Shown piece by piece: positions 1 to 5,719 of a stretch of DNA of 6,801 nucleotides. The stretch's first letter is position 1. Each line of letters starts with the position of its first letter. Source of the stretch: an uncultured Collinsella sp. (lineage in GTDB: Bacteria; Actinomycetota; Coriobacteriia; Coriobacteriales; Coriobacteriaceae). The stretch lies in NCBI GenBank assembly GCA_900556285.1, contig USOF01000059.1, positions 1-6,801 of the forward strand, in the 5' to 3' direction. The position numbers were made by a program, and so were the translations under genes. The notes under the pieces are model-generated. The model searched no databases. It had not been told where the DNA came from and worked only from the letters and a program-made list of their open reading frames with translations.

Positions 1-39
1 GTAAGATCGTCGGCAGCGTCAGATGTGTATAAGAGACAG
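1..39 (+). other. Nextera transposase adapter left on the contig end (artefact)
   Basis: Bases 7-20 (TCGTCGGCAGCGTC) followed by 21-39 (AGATGTGTATAAGAGACAG) are the Illumina Nextera read-1 adapter and the Tn5 mosaic end. Bases 1-6 may be the tail of an index or sequencing noise. This is library DNA, not genome. It supplies a false ATG at 25 in frame with the first gene, which adds the artificial residues MYKRQ to its predicted protein. Read on the other strand it gives the equally artificial C-terminus SLIHI. Confidence 0.98.
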
Positions 40-1437
40 GATCTGGATGCCGCGACCCGCTATGTCCCGTCCGTGGTGACGCCGACGCGCGCCGGCGGCT
101 TCGATCAGAAGATTGCCATCATCGGTGCCGGCCCGGCTGGCCTGTCCTGTGCTTTCTATCTTGCCGAGAAGGGCTACAAGCCCGTCGTGTTCGAGAAGAA
201 CGAGCGCCCGGGCGGCATGCTCACCTATGGCATTCCCAGCTTTAAGCTGGAAAAGGACGTTATCGAGGCTGAGGTCGAGATCATTCACCTGATGGGCGCC
301 GAGTTCCGCTATGGCGTTGAGGTCGGCCGTGACGTGACGCTCGATGAGCTGCGCGAGCAGGGCTTTAAGGCCTTCTACGTTGCCATCGGCTGCCAGGGCG
401 GCCGCCTTGCCGGTATTCCGGGCGAGGATGCCGAGGACGTGACCGTGGCCGTCGACTTCCTTCGCGAGGTCAACAGCGGCAAGATTGATGCACTGCCCGG
501 CCGCACTATCGTGGTGGGCGGCGGCAACGTGGCTATCGACGTCGCGCGCAACGCCTGCCGTCTGGGCTCTGAGCATGTTGAGATGTTCTGCCTGGAGAGC
601 GAGGCCCAGATGCCCGCCAGCGAGGAGGAGCGTCGCGAGGCCATCGAGGACGGCGCGCACATCAGCTGCGGTTGGGGCCCCAAGGAGGTTCACCTGGACG
701 AGGCCGGTCATGTGCGCGGCATCACCTTCAAGCGCTGCACGCGTGTCTTTGACGACGAGGGCCGTTTTGCGCCCGAGTACGACGAGAACGACCTGCGCCG
801 CGTCGATGCCGACCGCGTGGTCATGTCCATCGGCCAGTCCATTGTGTGGGGCGACCTGCTGGCTGGCTCCAAGGTGGAGCTTGGCCGCGGTCAGGGTGCC
901 CTTGCCGATCCTCAGACCTACCAGACCGCCGAGCCCGACATCTTTGTGGGCGGCGACGTCTACACCGGTCCGAGTTTTGCCATCGATGCCATCGCCGCCG
1001 GCCACGAGGCCGCCGTGTCCATCCATCGCTATGTGCAGCCGGGGTCCACGCTCACCATCGGCCGCAACCAGCGCCGCTACATCGCGCTCGACCGCGACGA
1101 TGTCGTGATCGAGAGCTATGACAACGCGAGCCGCGAGGTTGCGCATGTGGACCGCGAACGCGAGAAGGCTGCGCCGTTTGGCGAGTATGTTGAGACCTTT
1201 ACCGAGGAGCAGGTGCGCGTCGAGACCGCCCGCTGCCTGGGCTGCGGCGCCTCGATCGTCGACCCCAACAAGTGCATCGGCTGCGGCCTGTGCACCACCA
1301 AGTGCGCGTTTGACGCCATCCATCTGGATCGCGACCGCCCCGAGTGCTCCACGATGGTCAAATACGAGCAAAAGCTCCCAAGCCTGGGCAAGTATGCTTT
1401 AAAGCGCGCCATCAAGATCAAATTTGGTCGCAAGTAA
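40..1437 (+). CDS. GltD-like FAD/NAD(P)H oxidoreductase with C-terminal Fe-S module, 5' end missing
   Basis: This is the C-terminal 465 residues of a flavin oxidoreductase related to the small subunit of glutamate synthase; the true start lies off the contig. Counting from the codon at 40, an FAD-binding GxGxxG lies at 29-34 (GAGPAG), a second dinucleotide fold at 160-165 (GGGNVA, with Ala in the last position as often seen with NADPH), and the family's closing FAD motif at about 301-325 (VGGDVYTGPSFAIDAIAAG). The tail adds cysteines at 399 and 402 and a ferredoxin-type CxxCxxCxxxC at 412-422, enough for one [4Fe-4S] cluster plus an extra CxxC pair. Plain GltD lacks this tail. The protein probably passes electrons between NAD(P)H and an iron-sulfur partner in the cytoplasm. 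HypA lies 30 nt downstream, which hints at a hydrogenase or related redox complex, but the electron partner cannot be named from this window. The family call is firm; the physiological role is inferred. Confidence 0.9.
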   Translation, partial: DLDAATRYVPSVVTPTRAGGFDQKIAIIGAGPAGLSCAFYLAEKGYKPVVFEKNERPGGMLTYGIPSFKLEKDVIEAEVEIIHLMGAEFRYGVEVGRDVTLDELREQGFKAFYVAIGCQGGRLAGIPGEDAEDVTVAVDFLREVNSGKIDALPGRTIVVGGGNVAIDVARNACRLGSEHVEMFCLESEAQMPASEEERREAIEDGAHISCGWGPKEVHLDEAGHVRGITFKRCTRVFDDEGRFAPEYDENDLRRVDADRVVMSIGQSIVWGDLLAGSKVELGRGQGALADPQTYQTAEPDIFVGGDVYTGPSFAIDAIAAGHEAAVSIHRYVQPGSTLTIGRNQRRYIALDRDDVVIESYDNASREVAHVDREREKAAPFGEYVETFTEEQVRVETARCLGCGASIVDPNKCIGCGLCTTKCAFDAIHLDRDRPECSTMVKYEQKLPSLGKYALKRAIKIKFGRK

Positions 1438-1467
1438 GTAGCCATAACGGGAACGGCGGAAGAAAAA

Positions 1468-1896
1468 GTGCATGAATTGGGGATCGTTTACCACATCATT
1501 CGCGATGTTGAGAACGTGGCGCGCGCCAATGGCGTGAGTCGCGTTTCGAGCGTGACGTTGCTGTTGGGCGAGGTCTCGGGCGTCGTTCCCGACTTGCTGC
1601 TCGACGCTTGGCGCTGGGCTGCAGATAAAAAGCCCATCACCGAGGGCGCGGAGCTTATCGTGGAGCCCGTCGAGGCCGTGACGCATTGCGAGGTATGCGG
1701 CCGCGACTACGCGACGGTCGAGCATGGCAAGACCTGCCCCCATTGCGGTAGCGGCGAGACATACCTGCTGCAGGGCCAAGAGGTCATGATCAAGCAGATC
1801 GAGACCCCCGACGAGGATCCGGCAGACGCTGCTCCTGACGGCCTCTCCGACGCCCCCGACGCCGTCGACGCCGCCAACCCCCTCCACATCGTCTAG
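1468..1896 (+). CDS. hypA: Hydrogenase nickel incorporation protein HypA
   Basis: HypA is a small cytoplasmic metallochaperone that works with HypB to insert nickel into the large subunit of [NiFe] hydrogenases. The 142-residue protein begins Met-His-Glu (MHELGI), the N-terminal nickel-binding motif of the family. It has the zinc-site cysteines as two CxxC pairs, at 74/77 and 90/93. The GTG start at 1468 is fixed by the need for His2 and by GGAAG at 1458-1462, five bases upstream. HypA proteins are usually about 113-118 residues. Here about 30 extra residues follow the conserved core (from about 112), rich in Asp, Ala and Pro, and probably disordered. The gene lies 30 nt behind the oxidoreductase and is probably cotranscribed with it. 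No hypB or hydrogenase subunit is visible in the window, so the target enzyme is unknown. Confidence 0.93.
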   Translation: MHELGIVYHIIRDVENVARANGVSRVSSVTLLLGEVSGVVPDLLLDAWRWAADKKPITEGAELIVEPVEAVTHCEVCGRDYATVEHGKTCPHCGSGETYLLQGQEVMIKQIETPDEDPADAAPDGLSDAPDAVDAANPLHIV

Positions 1897-1904
1897 GATC
1901 CCCT

Positions 1905-1974
1905 ATAAGTTGCGGTGAAATAGTTCCTAAATCCAGCCTTCTGGCTCTTAAACAAGAACTATTCCACCGCAACT
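1905..1974 (+). repeat. Hairpin repeat element, copy 1 (after hypA)
   Basis: An imperfect palindrome has 19-base arms at 1908-1926 and 1956-1974 (AGTTGCGGTGAAATAGTTC against GAACTATTCCACCGCAACT). The single mismatch is A opposite C. The 29-base loop has its own small hairpin (AGCC 1935-1938 with GGCT 1943-1946). The first 28 bases (1905-1932) are identical to 5591-5618 in copy 2. It begins 8 nt after the hypA stop, so it may act in 3'-end formation or transcript protection. ATTTTG follows, only a weak T-run. The paired copy argues for a dispersed repeat family and against a simple local terminator. Confidence 0.85.
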
Positions 1975-2013
1975 ATTTTGAGTGGTTTCGTAGACCATAA
2001 GTCACGAAAAAAG

Positions 2014-2122
2014 TCAAGCCATGTCTGTTTAAACAAAATGGCGGCAGTACAAGCGCATTCGCGCTTGCCTAAAATCGATATTAATGAACAGCCTGCTTGT
2101 ATCTGTAAAAGGCATGGCTTGA
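2014..2122 (+). promoter_or_regulatory. Possible folded RNA or structured leader segment
   Basis: Three pairings nest without conflict: TCAAGCCATG (2014-2023) with CATGGCTTGA (2113-2122), CTGTT (2025-2029) with AACAG (2088-2092), and CAAGCGC (2050-2056) with GCGCTTG (2061-2067) closing an ATTC loop. A competing pairing, TACAAGC (2048-2054) with GCTTGTA (2095-2101), would exclude the last hairpin, so a switch is conceivable. No known riboswitch class is recognised. No promoter was found just upstream, so whether it is transcribed is unknown. Confidence 0.25.
2026..2037. promoter_or_regulatory. Palindromic motif TGTTTAAACAAA, site 1
   Basis: A perfect 10-bp palindrome (TGTTTAAACA, 2026-2035) lies within an 11-mer (GTTTAAACAAA, 2027-2037) that recurs at 2190-2200 in the same orientation. 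It could be a repressor or activator site for the PTS operon. No known regulator is recognised, and AT-rich DNA makes such palindromes less surprising. Confidence 0.22.
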
Positions 2123-2189
2123 TGAGCGACGCCTTGTCGTGTAATGAGTCAAAAAGCAGTAACGTAATCAACTTGTAACAAACTTAGAC

Positions 2190-2200
2190 GTTTAAACAAA
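2190..2200. promoter_or_regulatory. Palindromic motif GTTTAAACAAA, site 2
   Basis: Second copy of the 11-mer, 163 bp after the first and about 26 bp upstream of the candidate -10 box, where a DNA-binding regulator could act. A smaller palindrome, TTGTAACAA, lies just upstream at 2173-2181. Function is inferred from position only. Confidence 0.22.
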
Positions 2201-2225
2201 TAATCCAACCTTTTGCGAATTTAGC

Positions 2226-2231
2226 TATAAT
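2226..2231 (+). promoter_or_regulatory. Candidate -10 box of the PTS operon
   Basis: TATAAT is a perfect consensus -10 hexamer, 70 bases before the first PTS gene. No good -35 lies 16-18 bases upstream (the nearest, TTGCGA at 2213-2218, is only 7 bases away), and there is no extended TGn. A promoter here would therefore probably need an activator. A second hexamer, TATACT (2249-2254), is an alternative. Transcription from the first would start near 2238 and give a leader of about 64 nt. Confidence 0.35.
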
Positions 2232-2252
2232 TCCACAATCCAAACAGGTATA

Positions 2253-2294
2253 CTCCTTTCATGTCGTGTAGGAAATACGTAGACAAAAAGGAGG
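2253..2294 (+). promoter_or_regulatory. Shine-Dalgarno of the first PTS gene, with a possible masking partner
   Basis: AAAGGAGG (2287-2294) is a near-perfect ribosome site 7 bases before the ATG at 2302 and supports that start. CTCCTTT (2253-2259) is its exact complement over 7 bases, so the leader could fold with a 27-base loop and hide the ribosome site. It would lie inside a transcript started from the -10 box at 2226. The complementarity is seen directly; the control function is inferred. Confidence 0.4.
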
Positions 2295-2301
2295 TTATGT
2301 G

Positions 2302-3291
2302 ATGGTAAGTATTGTTCTTGCTAGCCACGGGGACTTGGCAGCTGGAATCAAGCAGACGGGCTCGATGGTCTTTGGCGATCAGCCGTCTGTTGCCGTGGTC
2401 TCGCTCGAGCCGAGCATGGGCCCCGACGATTTCCGCGCCAAGGTCGAGGAAGCAGTCGCTTCCTTCGAGGACCAGGAGCAGGTGCTCTTCCTCGTTGATC
2501 TGTGGGGCGGCACGCCGTTCAACCAGATCAGCGGGCTCATCGAGGGCCACGATTCCTGGGCTATCGTCACCGGTGTCAACCTGCCTATGCTCATCGAGGC
2601 ATATTCGCAGCGCTTTGACGCAAAGAACACTGCACATGCGATCGCAAAACATCTCGTGACTGAGGCTAAGGCTGGCGTGCGCGTCAAGCCCGAGTCTCTG
2701 GAGCCCGAGGAGAAGAAGCCGGCTGCGGCCGCCGCTGCTCCTGCAGGCGCCATCCCTCCGGGAACGGTCATCGGCGACGGGCACATCAAGATTGCCCACG
2801 TCCGTATCGACACCCGTCTGCTTCATGGTCAGGTGGCCACCACGTGGACCAAGCAGATCAACCCCAACCGCATCATCGTGGTTTCCGACGGCGTTGCTCA
2901 CGACGAGCTCCGCAAGACCATGATCGAGCAGGCTGCCCCTCCGGGAGTCCATGCCAACGTCGTGCCCATCAAGAAGATGGCCGAGGTCGTCAAGGACACG
3001 CGCTTTGGTGACACCAAGGCCATGCTGCTCTTTGAGAACCCGCAGGATCTGCTCAAGGCCATCGAGGCCGGTGTCGACATCAAGGAAGTCAACATCGGTT
3101 CCATGGCTCACTCCAAGGGCAAGGTCGTCGTCACCAACGCCGTCGCTATGGGCGATGATGACGTTAAGACTCTCGAGGCCCTCAAGGCCAAGGGCGTCAA
3201 GTTCGAGGTCCGCAAGGTTCCTTCGGATTCCTCCGAGGATCTCGACGCCATGTTGAAGAAAGCTAAGGCCGAACTGGCCGCTCAAGCATAG
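2302..3291 (+). CDS. manX: Mannose-family PTS fused IIAB subunit
   Basis: A 329-residue cytoplasmic phosphocarrier of the mannose/fructose/sorbose PTS. Residues 1 to about 125 form the IIA domain: the phosphoryl-accepting His9 lies in VLASHGDLAAG, with LVDLWGGTPFN at about 64-74 and GVNLPML at 91-97. An Ala/Pro/Glu-rich linker spans about 130-160 (EPEEKKPAAAAAAPAG). The IIB domain follows from about 162, with its active His175 in RIDTRLLHGQVATTW. The layout, and even the position of the second histidine, matches E. coli ManX, where the sites are His10 and His175. Phosphate moves from HPr to His9, then His175, then the sugar entering through IIC/IID. ATG 2302 is preferred over GTG 2299 because AAAGGAGG lies 7 bases away from it. 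It is the first gene of an operon, with IIC starting 18 nt after its stop. Mannose is the family's usual substrate, but substrate cannot be read from sequence here. Confidence 0.95.
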   Translation: MVSIVLASHGDLAAGIKQTGSMVFGDQPSVAVVSLEPSMGPDDFRAKVEEAVASFEDQEQVLFLVDLWGGTPFNQISGLIEGHDSWAIVTGVNLPMLIEAYSQRFDAKNTAHAIAKHLVTEAKAGVRVKPESLEPEEKKPAAAAAAPAGAIPPGTVIGDGHIKIAHVRIDTRLLHGQVATTWTKQINPNRIIVVSDGVAHDELRKTMIEQAAPPGVHANVVPIKKMAEVVKDTRFGDTKAMLLFENPQDLLKAIEAGVDIKEVNIGSMAHSKGKVVVTNAVAMGDDDVKTLEALKAKGVKFEVRKVPSDSSEDLDAMLKKAKAELAAQA

Positions 3292-3309
3292 TAAAGGAGG
3301 GTCCGATAC

Positions 3310-4128
3310 ATGTCTGCAATCACTATTCTGCTTGTTGCGATTGTCGCGTTGCTTGCCGGTATGGAAGGCATTCTGGATGAGTTCCAGTTCCATCAGCCGC
3401 TCGTGGCATGCACGCTTATCGGTCTCGTAACCGGTCACCTTCAGGAGGGCATCCTCCTGGGCGGTTCGCTCCAGATGATGGCCCTTGGCTGGGCTAACGT
3501 TGGCGCCGCTGTCGCGCCTGACGCCGCTCTGGCCTCGGTCGCTTCTTCGATCATCATGGTGCTCGCCCTCAACGGTGGCGCCACCGATTCGGCAAAGGCC
3601 GTTACCGCCGCCATCGCCGTCGCCGTCCCGCTGTCGGTCGCCGGTCTGTTCCTGACCATGATCTGCCGTACCCTGGCTACCGCTATCGCTCACGCCATGG
3701 ACGGTTGCGCCGAGAAGGGCGACTTCTCCGGCATCGAGCGCTGGCAGTACGCTGCTATCCTCATGCAGGGCCTTCGTATCGCCATCCCGGCAGTACTTCT
3801 GTGCATCATCCCGGCCGAGGCTGTTACCAACGCGCTTAACGCTATGCCCGACTGGCTGTCCGGCGGTATGGCTGTCGGCGGCGGCATGGTCGCTTCCGTC
3901 GGTTACGCCATGGTCATCAACATGATGGCCACCAAGGAGACCTGGCCGTTCTTCATCCTCGGCTTTGTCCTTGCTGCCATCCCTCAGCTCACGCTGATCG
4001 CCCTTGGCCTCATCGGCATCTCCCTTGCCCTCATCTACCTTGGCCTTAAGGATCTGGCCAAGCAGGGTGGCGGCATGGGCGGCGGCTCCGGTGACCCGCT
4101 CGGCGACATTCTGAACGATTACGAGTAG
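3310..4128 (+). CDS. manY: Mannose-family PTS IIC membrane subunit
   Basis: A 272-residue integral membrane protein that forms the sugar channel together with IID. Hydrophobic segments lie at about 3-20, 31-50, 70-90, 98-118, 147-170, 186-206 and 212-246. The family signature spans about 38-75 (GLVTGHLQEGILLGGSLQMM, then ALGWANVGAAVAPDAALAS). The C-terminus is a Gly-rich, acidic cytoplasmic tail (252-272). The start ATG at 3310 has AAAGGAGGG at 3293-3301, 8 bases upstream. Length is close to the family norm. It lies between IIAB and IID, as usual for this operon type, and its stop codon TAG (4126-4128) overlaps the ribosome site of IID, which favours tightly linked translation. Confidence 0.95.
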   Translation: MSAITILLVAIVALLAGMEGILDEFQFHQPLVACTLIGLVTGHLQEGILLGGSLQMMALGWANVGAAVAPDAALASVASSIIMVLALNGGATDSAKAVTAAIAVAVPLSVAGLFLTMICRTLATAIAHAMDGCAEKGDFSGIERWQYAAILMQGLRIAIPAVLLCIIPAEAVTNALNAMPDWLSGGMAVGGGMVASVGYAMVINMMATKETWPFFILGFVLAAIPQLTLIALGLIGISLALIYLGLKDLAKQGGGMGGGSGDPLGDILNDYE

Positions 4129-4144
4129 GAGGGGAGTGATACAT

Positions 4145-5065
4145 ATGGCAGAGAACAAGATTCAGCTCACCAAGGCTGACCGCAAGAAGGTTTGCTTCCG
4201 TCATCAGTTCCTTCAGGGCTCGTGGAACTACGAGCGTATGCAGAACGGCGGCTGGTGCTTCGCAATGATCCCTGCGATCAAGAAGCTCTACACCAGCAAG
4301 GATGACCAGATTGCCGCTCTTAAGCGCCACCTGGAGTTCTATAACACCCACCCCTATGTTTCCGCCCCCGTCATTGGCGTTACCCTCGCTCTCGAGGAGG
4401 AGCGCGCCAACGGTGCCCCGATTGACGACGTCGCCATTCAGGGCGTCAAGGTCGGTATGATGGGCCCGCTCGCCGGTGTCGGCGACCCCGCCTTCTGGTT
4501 CACCCTTCGCCCGATTCTGGGTGCTCTGGGCGCTTCCCTGGCCCTGTCCGGCAGCATCGCCGGTCCGCTGCTGTTCTTCTTCGCGTGGAACATCATCCGT
4601 TACGCCTTCCTGTGGTACACGCAGGAGTTTGGCTACAAGGTCGGCTCCTCCATCGCCAAGGACCTCTCCGGCGGTCTGATGGGCAAGGTCACCGAGGGTG
4701 CTTCCATTCTGGGTATGTTCATCATCGGCGCCCTGGTCGAGCGCTGGGTGTCCATCTCCTTCACCCCGGTCGTCTCCAAGGTTACGCAGTCTGCTGGCGC
4801 CTTTATCGACTGGGCTAACCTGCCCTCCGGTTCTGAGGGTGTCAAGGAAGCACTGACGATGTATAACTCCATCGGTGCTAACGCCCTTGATCAGGTGAAG
4901 GTCACCACGCTTCAGGCCAACCTCGATCAGCTCATCCCTGGCCTTGCCGCCGTGTGCCTGACCCTGCTGGTCTGCAAGCTCCTCAAGAAGAAGGTCAGCC
5001 CGATCGTCATCATCCTGGCTCTCTTCGCCATCGGCATCATCGGTCGCGTCTGCGGCTTCATGTAA
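4145..5065 (+). CDS. manZ: Mannose-family PTS IID membrane subunit
   Basis: A 306-residue partner of IIC in the sugar-translocating complex; the IID subunit is unique to this PTS family. The N-terminal part carries the conserved FRHQFLQGSWNYERMQNGGW (about 18-37). The central GVKVGMMGPLAGVGDPAFWFT (about 100-120) is the typical IID signature. Hydrophobic stretches at about 123-160, 185-205 and 262-304 fit a mostly membrane-bound C-terminal half. ATG 4145 is chosen because the SD-like GGGAG (4132-4136) lies 8 bases upstream and MAENK is a typical start; GTG 4136 would lie inside the ribosome site. It follows IIC by 16 nt. A strong terminator begins 56 nt after its stop, ending the main operon transcript. 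Confidence 0.95.
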   Translation: MAENKIQLTKADRKKVCFRHQFLQGSWNYERMQNGGWCFAMIPAIKKLYTSKDDQIAALKRHLEFYNTHPYVSAPVIGVTLALEEERANGAPIDDVAIQGVKVGMMGPLAGVGDPAFWFTLRPILGALGASLALSGSIAGPLLFFFAWNIIRYAFLWYTQEFGYKVGSSIAKDLSGGLMGKVTEGASILGMFIIGALVERWVSISFTPVVSKVTQSAGAFIDWANLPSGSEGVKEALTMYNSIGANALDQVKVTTLQANLDQLIPGLAAVCLTLLVCKLLKKKVSPIVIILALFAIGIIGRVCGFM

Positions 5066-5121
5066 GCACGTTTCGGCTTAAGACCGAGAATTGCTAGGCA
5101 AGGGCTTTTGAGCCATTGAAA

Positions 5122-5169
5122 CGGACCGCACCCGGTGGGTACACTGGATGCGGTCCGATTGTTTTATTT
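5122..5169 (+). terminator. Strong intrinsic terminator between IID and manO
   Basis: The hairpin has arms CGGACCGCA (5122-5130) and TGCGGTCCG (5149-5157). An inner stem, CCGGTG (5132-5137) with CACTGG (5142-5147, one G-U pair), closes a four-base loop. Only C5131/A5148 is unpaired, giving about 15 base pairs. A T-rich tail (5158-5169) follows. The manO ribosome site starts at the next base, so this is both the end of the PTS transcript and part of the manO leader. Confidence 0.88.
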
Positions 5170-5185
5170 GGAGGGCGAGGCGCGC

Positions 5186-5584
5186 ATGGCGCAATCTCAG
5201 AACAGCACGGTCGATCTGGCAACGCCGGCAACCTGCCTGATGGGGCTTACCAGCCACGGTAACGTGATGGTGGGCAATAAGGCGTTCGAGTATTACAACG
5301 AGCGTAATCCCGAGGATTATATTCAAATCCCGTGGGACGAGGTCGACTATATTGCCGCCGAGGTTTTGCGCGGCACCAAGAAGATCACGCGTTTTGCCAT
5401 CTTCACCAAGGACAACGGTCACTTTACGTTTTCGACGCGCGACGACAAAGAGACGTTGCGCGCGGTCCGCAAGTACGTCGACGAGGACAAGCTCGTGCGT
5501 TCGCCCGACTTTATCGATGTGACGGCCAAGGGTGCCAAGAGCATCCCTTCCGTTATCAAAAACCTCTTCCACAAAGGCAACTAG
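5186..5584 (+). CDS. manO: DUF956 family protein, ManO-like
   Basis: A 132-residue soluble protein of the DUF956 family, commonly encoded at the end of mannose-PTS operons and often called ManO. Recognisable family features are the early ATCLMGLTSHGNVMVGNKAFEYYN region (about 15-38), IPWDEVDYIAAEV (48-60), the FAIFTKDNGHFTFSTRD stretch (70-86) and a basic C-terminus. There is no signal peptide or membrane segment. It has been suggested to regulate or assist the PTS, but no activity is firmly established. ATG 5186 is chosen over an in-frame upstream GTG (5135), which falls inside the terminator hairpin; GGAGGG at 5170-5175 lies 10 bases upstream. Because the terminator separates it from IID, expression must depend on readthrough or on an undetected promoter. 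Confidence 0.88.
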   Translation: MAQSQNSTVDLATPATCLMGLTSHGNVMVGNKAFEYYNERNPEDYIQIPWDEVDYIAAEVLRGTKKITRFAIFTKDNGHFTFSTRDDKETLRAVRKYVDEDKLVRSPDFIDVTAKGAKSIPSVIKNLFHKGN

Positions 5585-5590
5585 CTCCTC

Positions 5591-5661
5591 ATAAGTTGCG
5601 GTGAAATAGTTCCTAAATACGGCTTTAGATGCTTCAGACAGGAACTATTCCACCGCAACTT
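5591..5661 (+). repeat. Hairpin repeat element, copy 2 (after manO)
   Basis: Arms of 22 bases lie at 5593-5614 and 5640-5661. They are complementary except for one A opposite C, at the same place in the arm as in copy 1. The first 28 bases are identical to copy 1, and the loop (about 25 bases) has diverged. It starts 6 nt after the manO stop. No T-run follows on either strand (TCGAAG on the plus side), so it is not a standard terminator. Same orientation and same relation to a stop codon as copy 1. Confidence 0.87.
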
Positions 5662-5701
5662 CGAAGTCTAGTCATGCGACGTATGGCGATGCAGTAAATC
5701 T

Positions 5702-5709
5702 GCTACACT
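5702..5709 (+). promoter_or_regulatory. Candidate extended -10 promoter of the tRNA gene
   Basis: TGCTACACT (5701-5709) fits an extended -10 (TGn followed by a TATAAT-like hexamer, TACACT). Transcription would start near 5716, a few bases before the tRNA. No good -35 is visible around 5680-5686. Confidence 0.4.
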
Positions 5710-5719
5710 AGTACAACAT

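Larger units (their letters stand above)
1975..2225. other. AT-rich intergenic region upstream of the PTS operon
   Basis: No convincing gene is present. Base composition drops clearly below that of the flanking GC-rich coding DNA. Short open frames exist on both strands (for example 1978-2178 plus and 1959-2171 minus) but they begin with TTG, lack a ribosome site and have no recognisable protein. The region does hold short palindromes and a nested set of complementary segments, listed separately. Its position ahead of the PTS genes suggests a regulatory region. Confidence 0.6.

Noticed and set aside
19..1371. 450-codon open frame on the minus strand
   Set aside because: It is antisense to the oxidoreductase, resembles no known protein and ends inside the adapter.
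1978..2178. Small open frame of 66 codons in the intergenic region
   Set aside because: TTG start, no ribosome site, no recognisable protein, and an overlapping frame on the other strand is just as long.
2213..2231. Standard -35/-10 promoter TTGCGA and TATAAT
   Set aside because: The spacing is 7 bases, far too short for a normal sigma-70 promoter; only the -10 was kept as a candidate.
2221..4158. Very long open frame (645 codons) on the minus strand
   Set aside because: It lies opposite the IIAB and IIC genes, has low-complexity composition and reflects GC-biased codon use of the real genes on the plus strand.
5135..5185. Longer manO start at GTG 5135
   Set aside because: It lies in the terminator stem and has no ribosome site; ATG 5186 has one.
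5592..5661. CRISPR-like repeat unit
   Set aside because: Only two copies, over 3.6 kb apart, with no spacer array and no cas genes.
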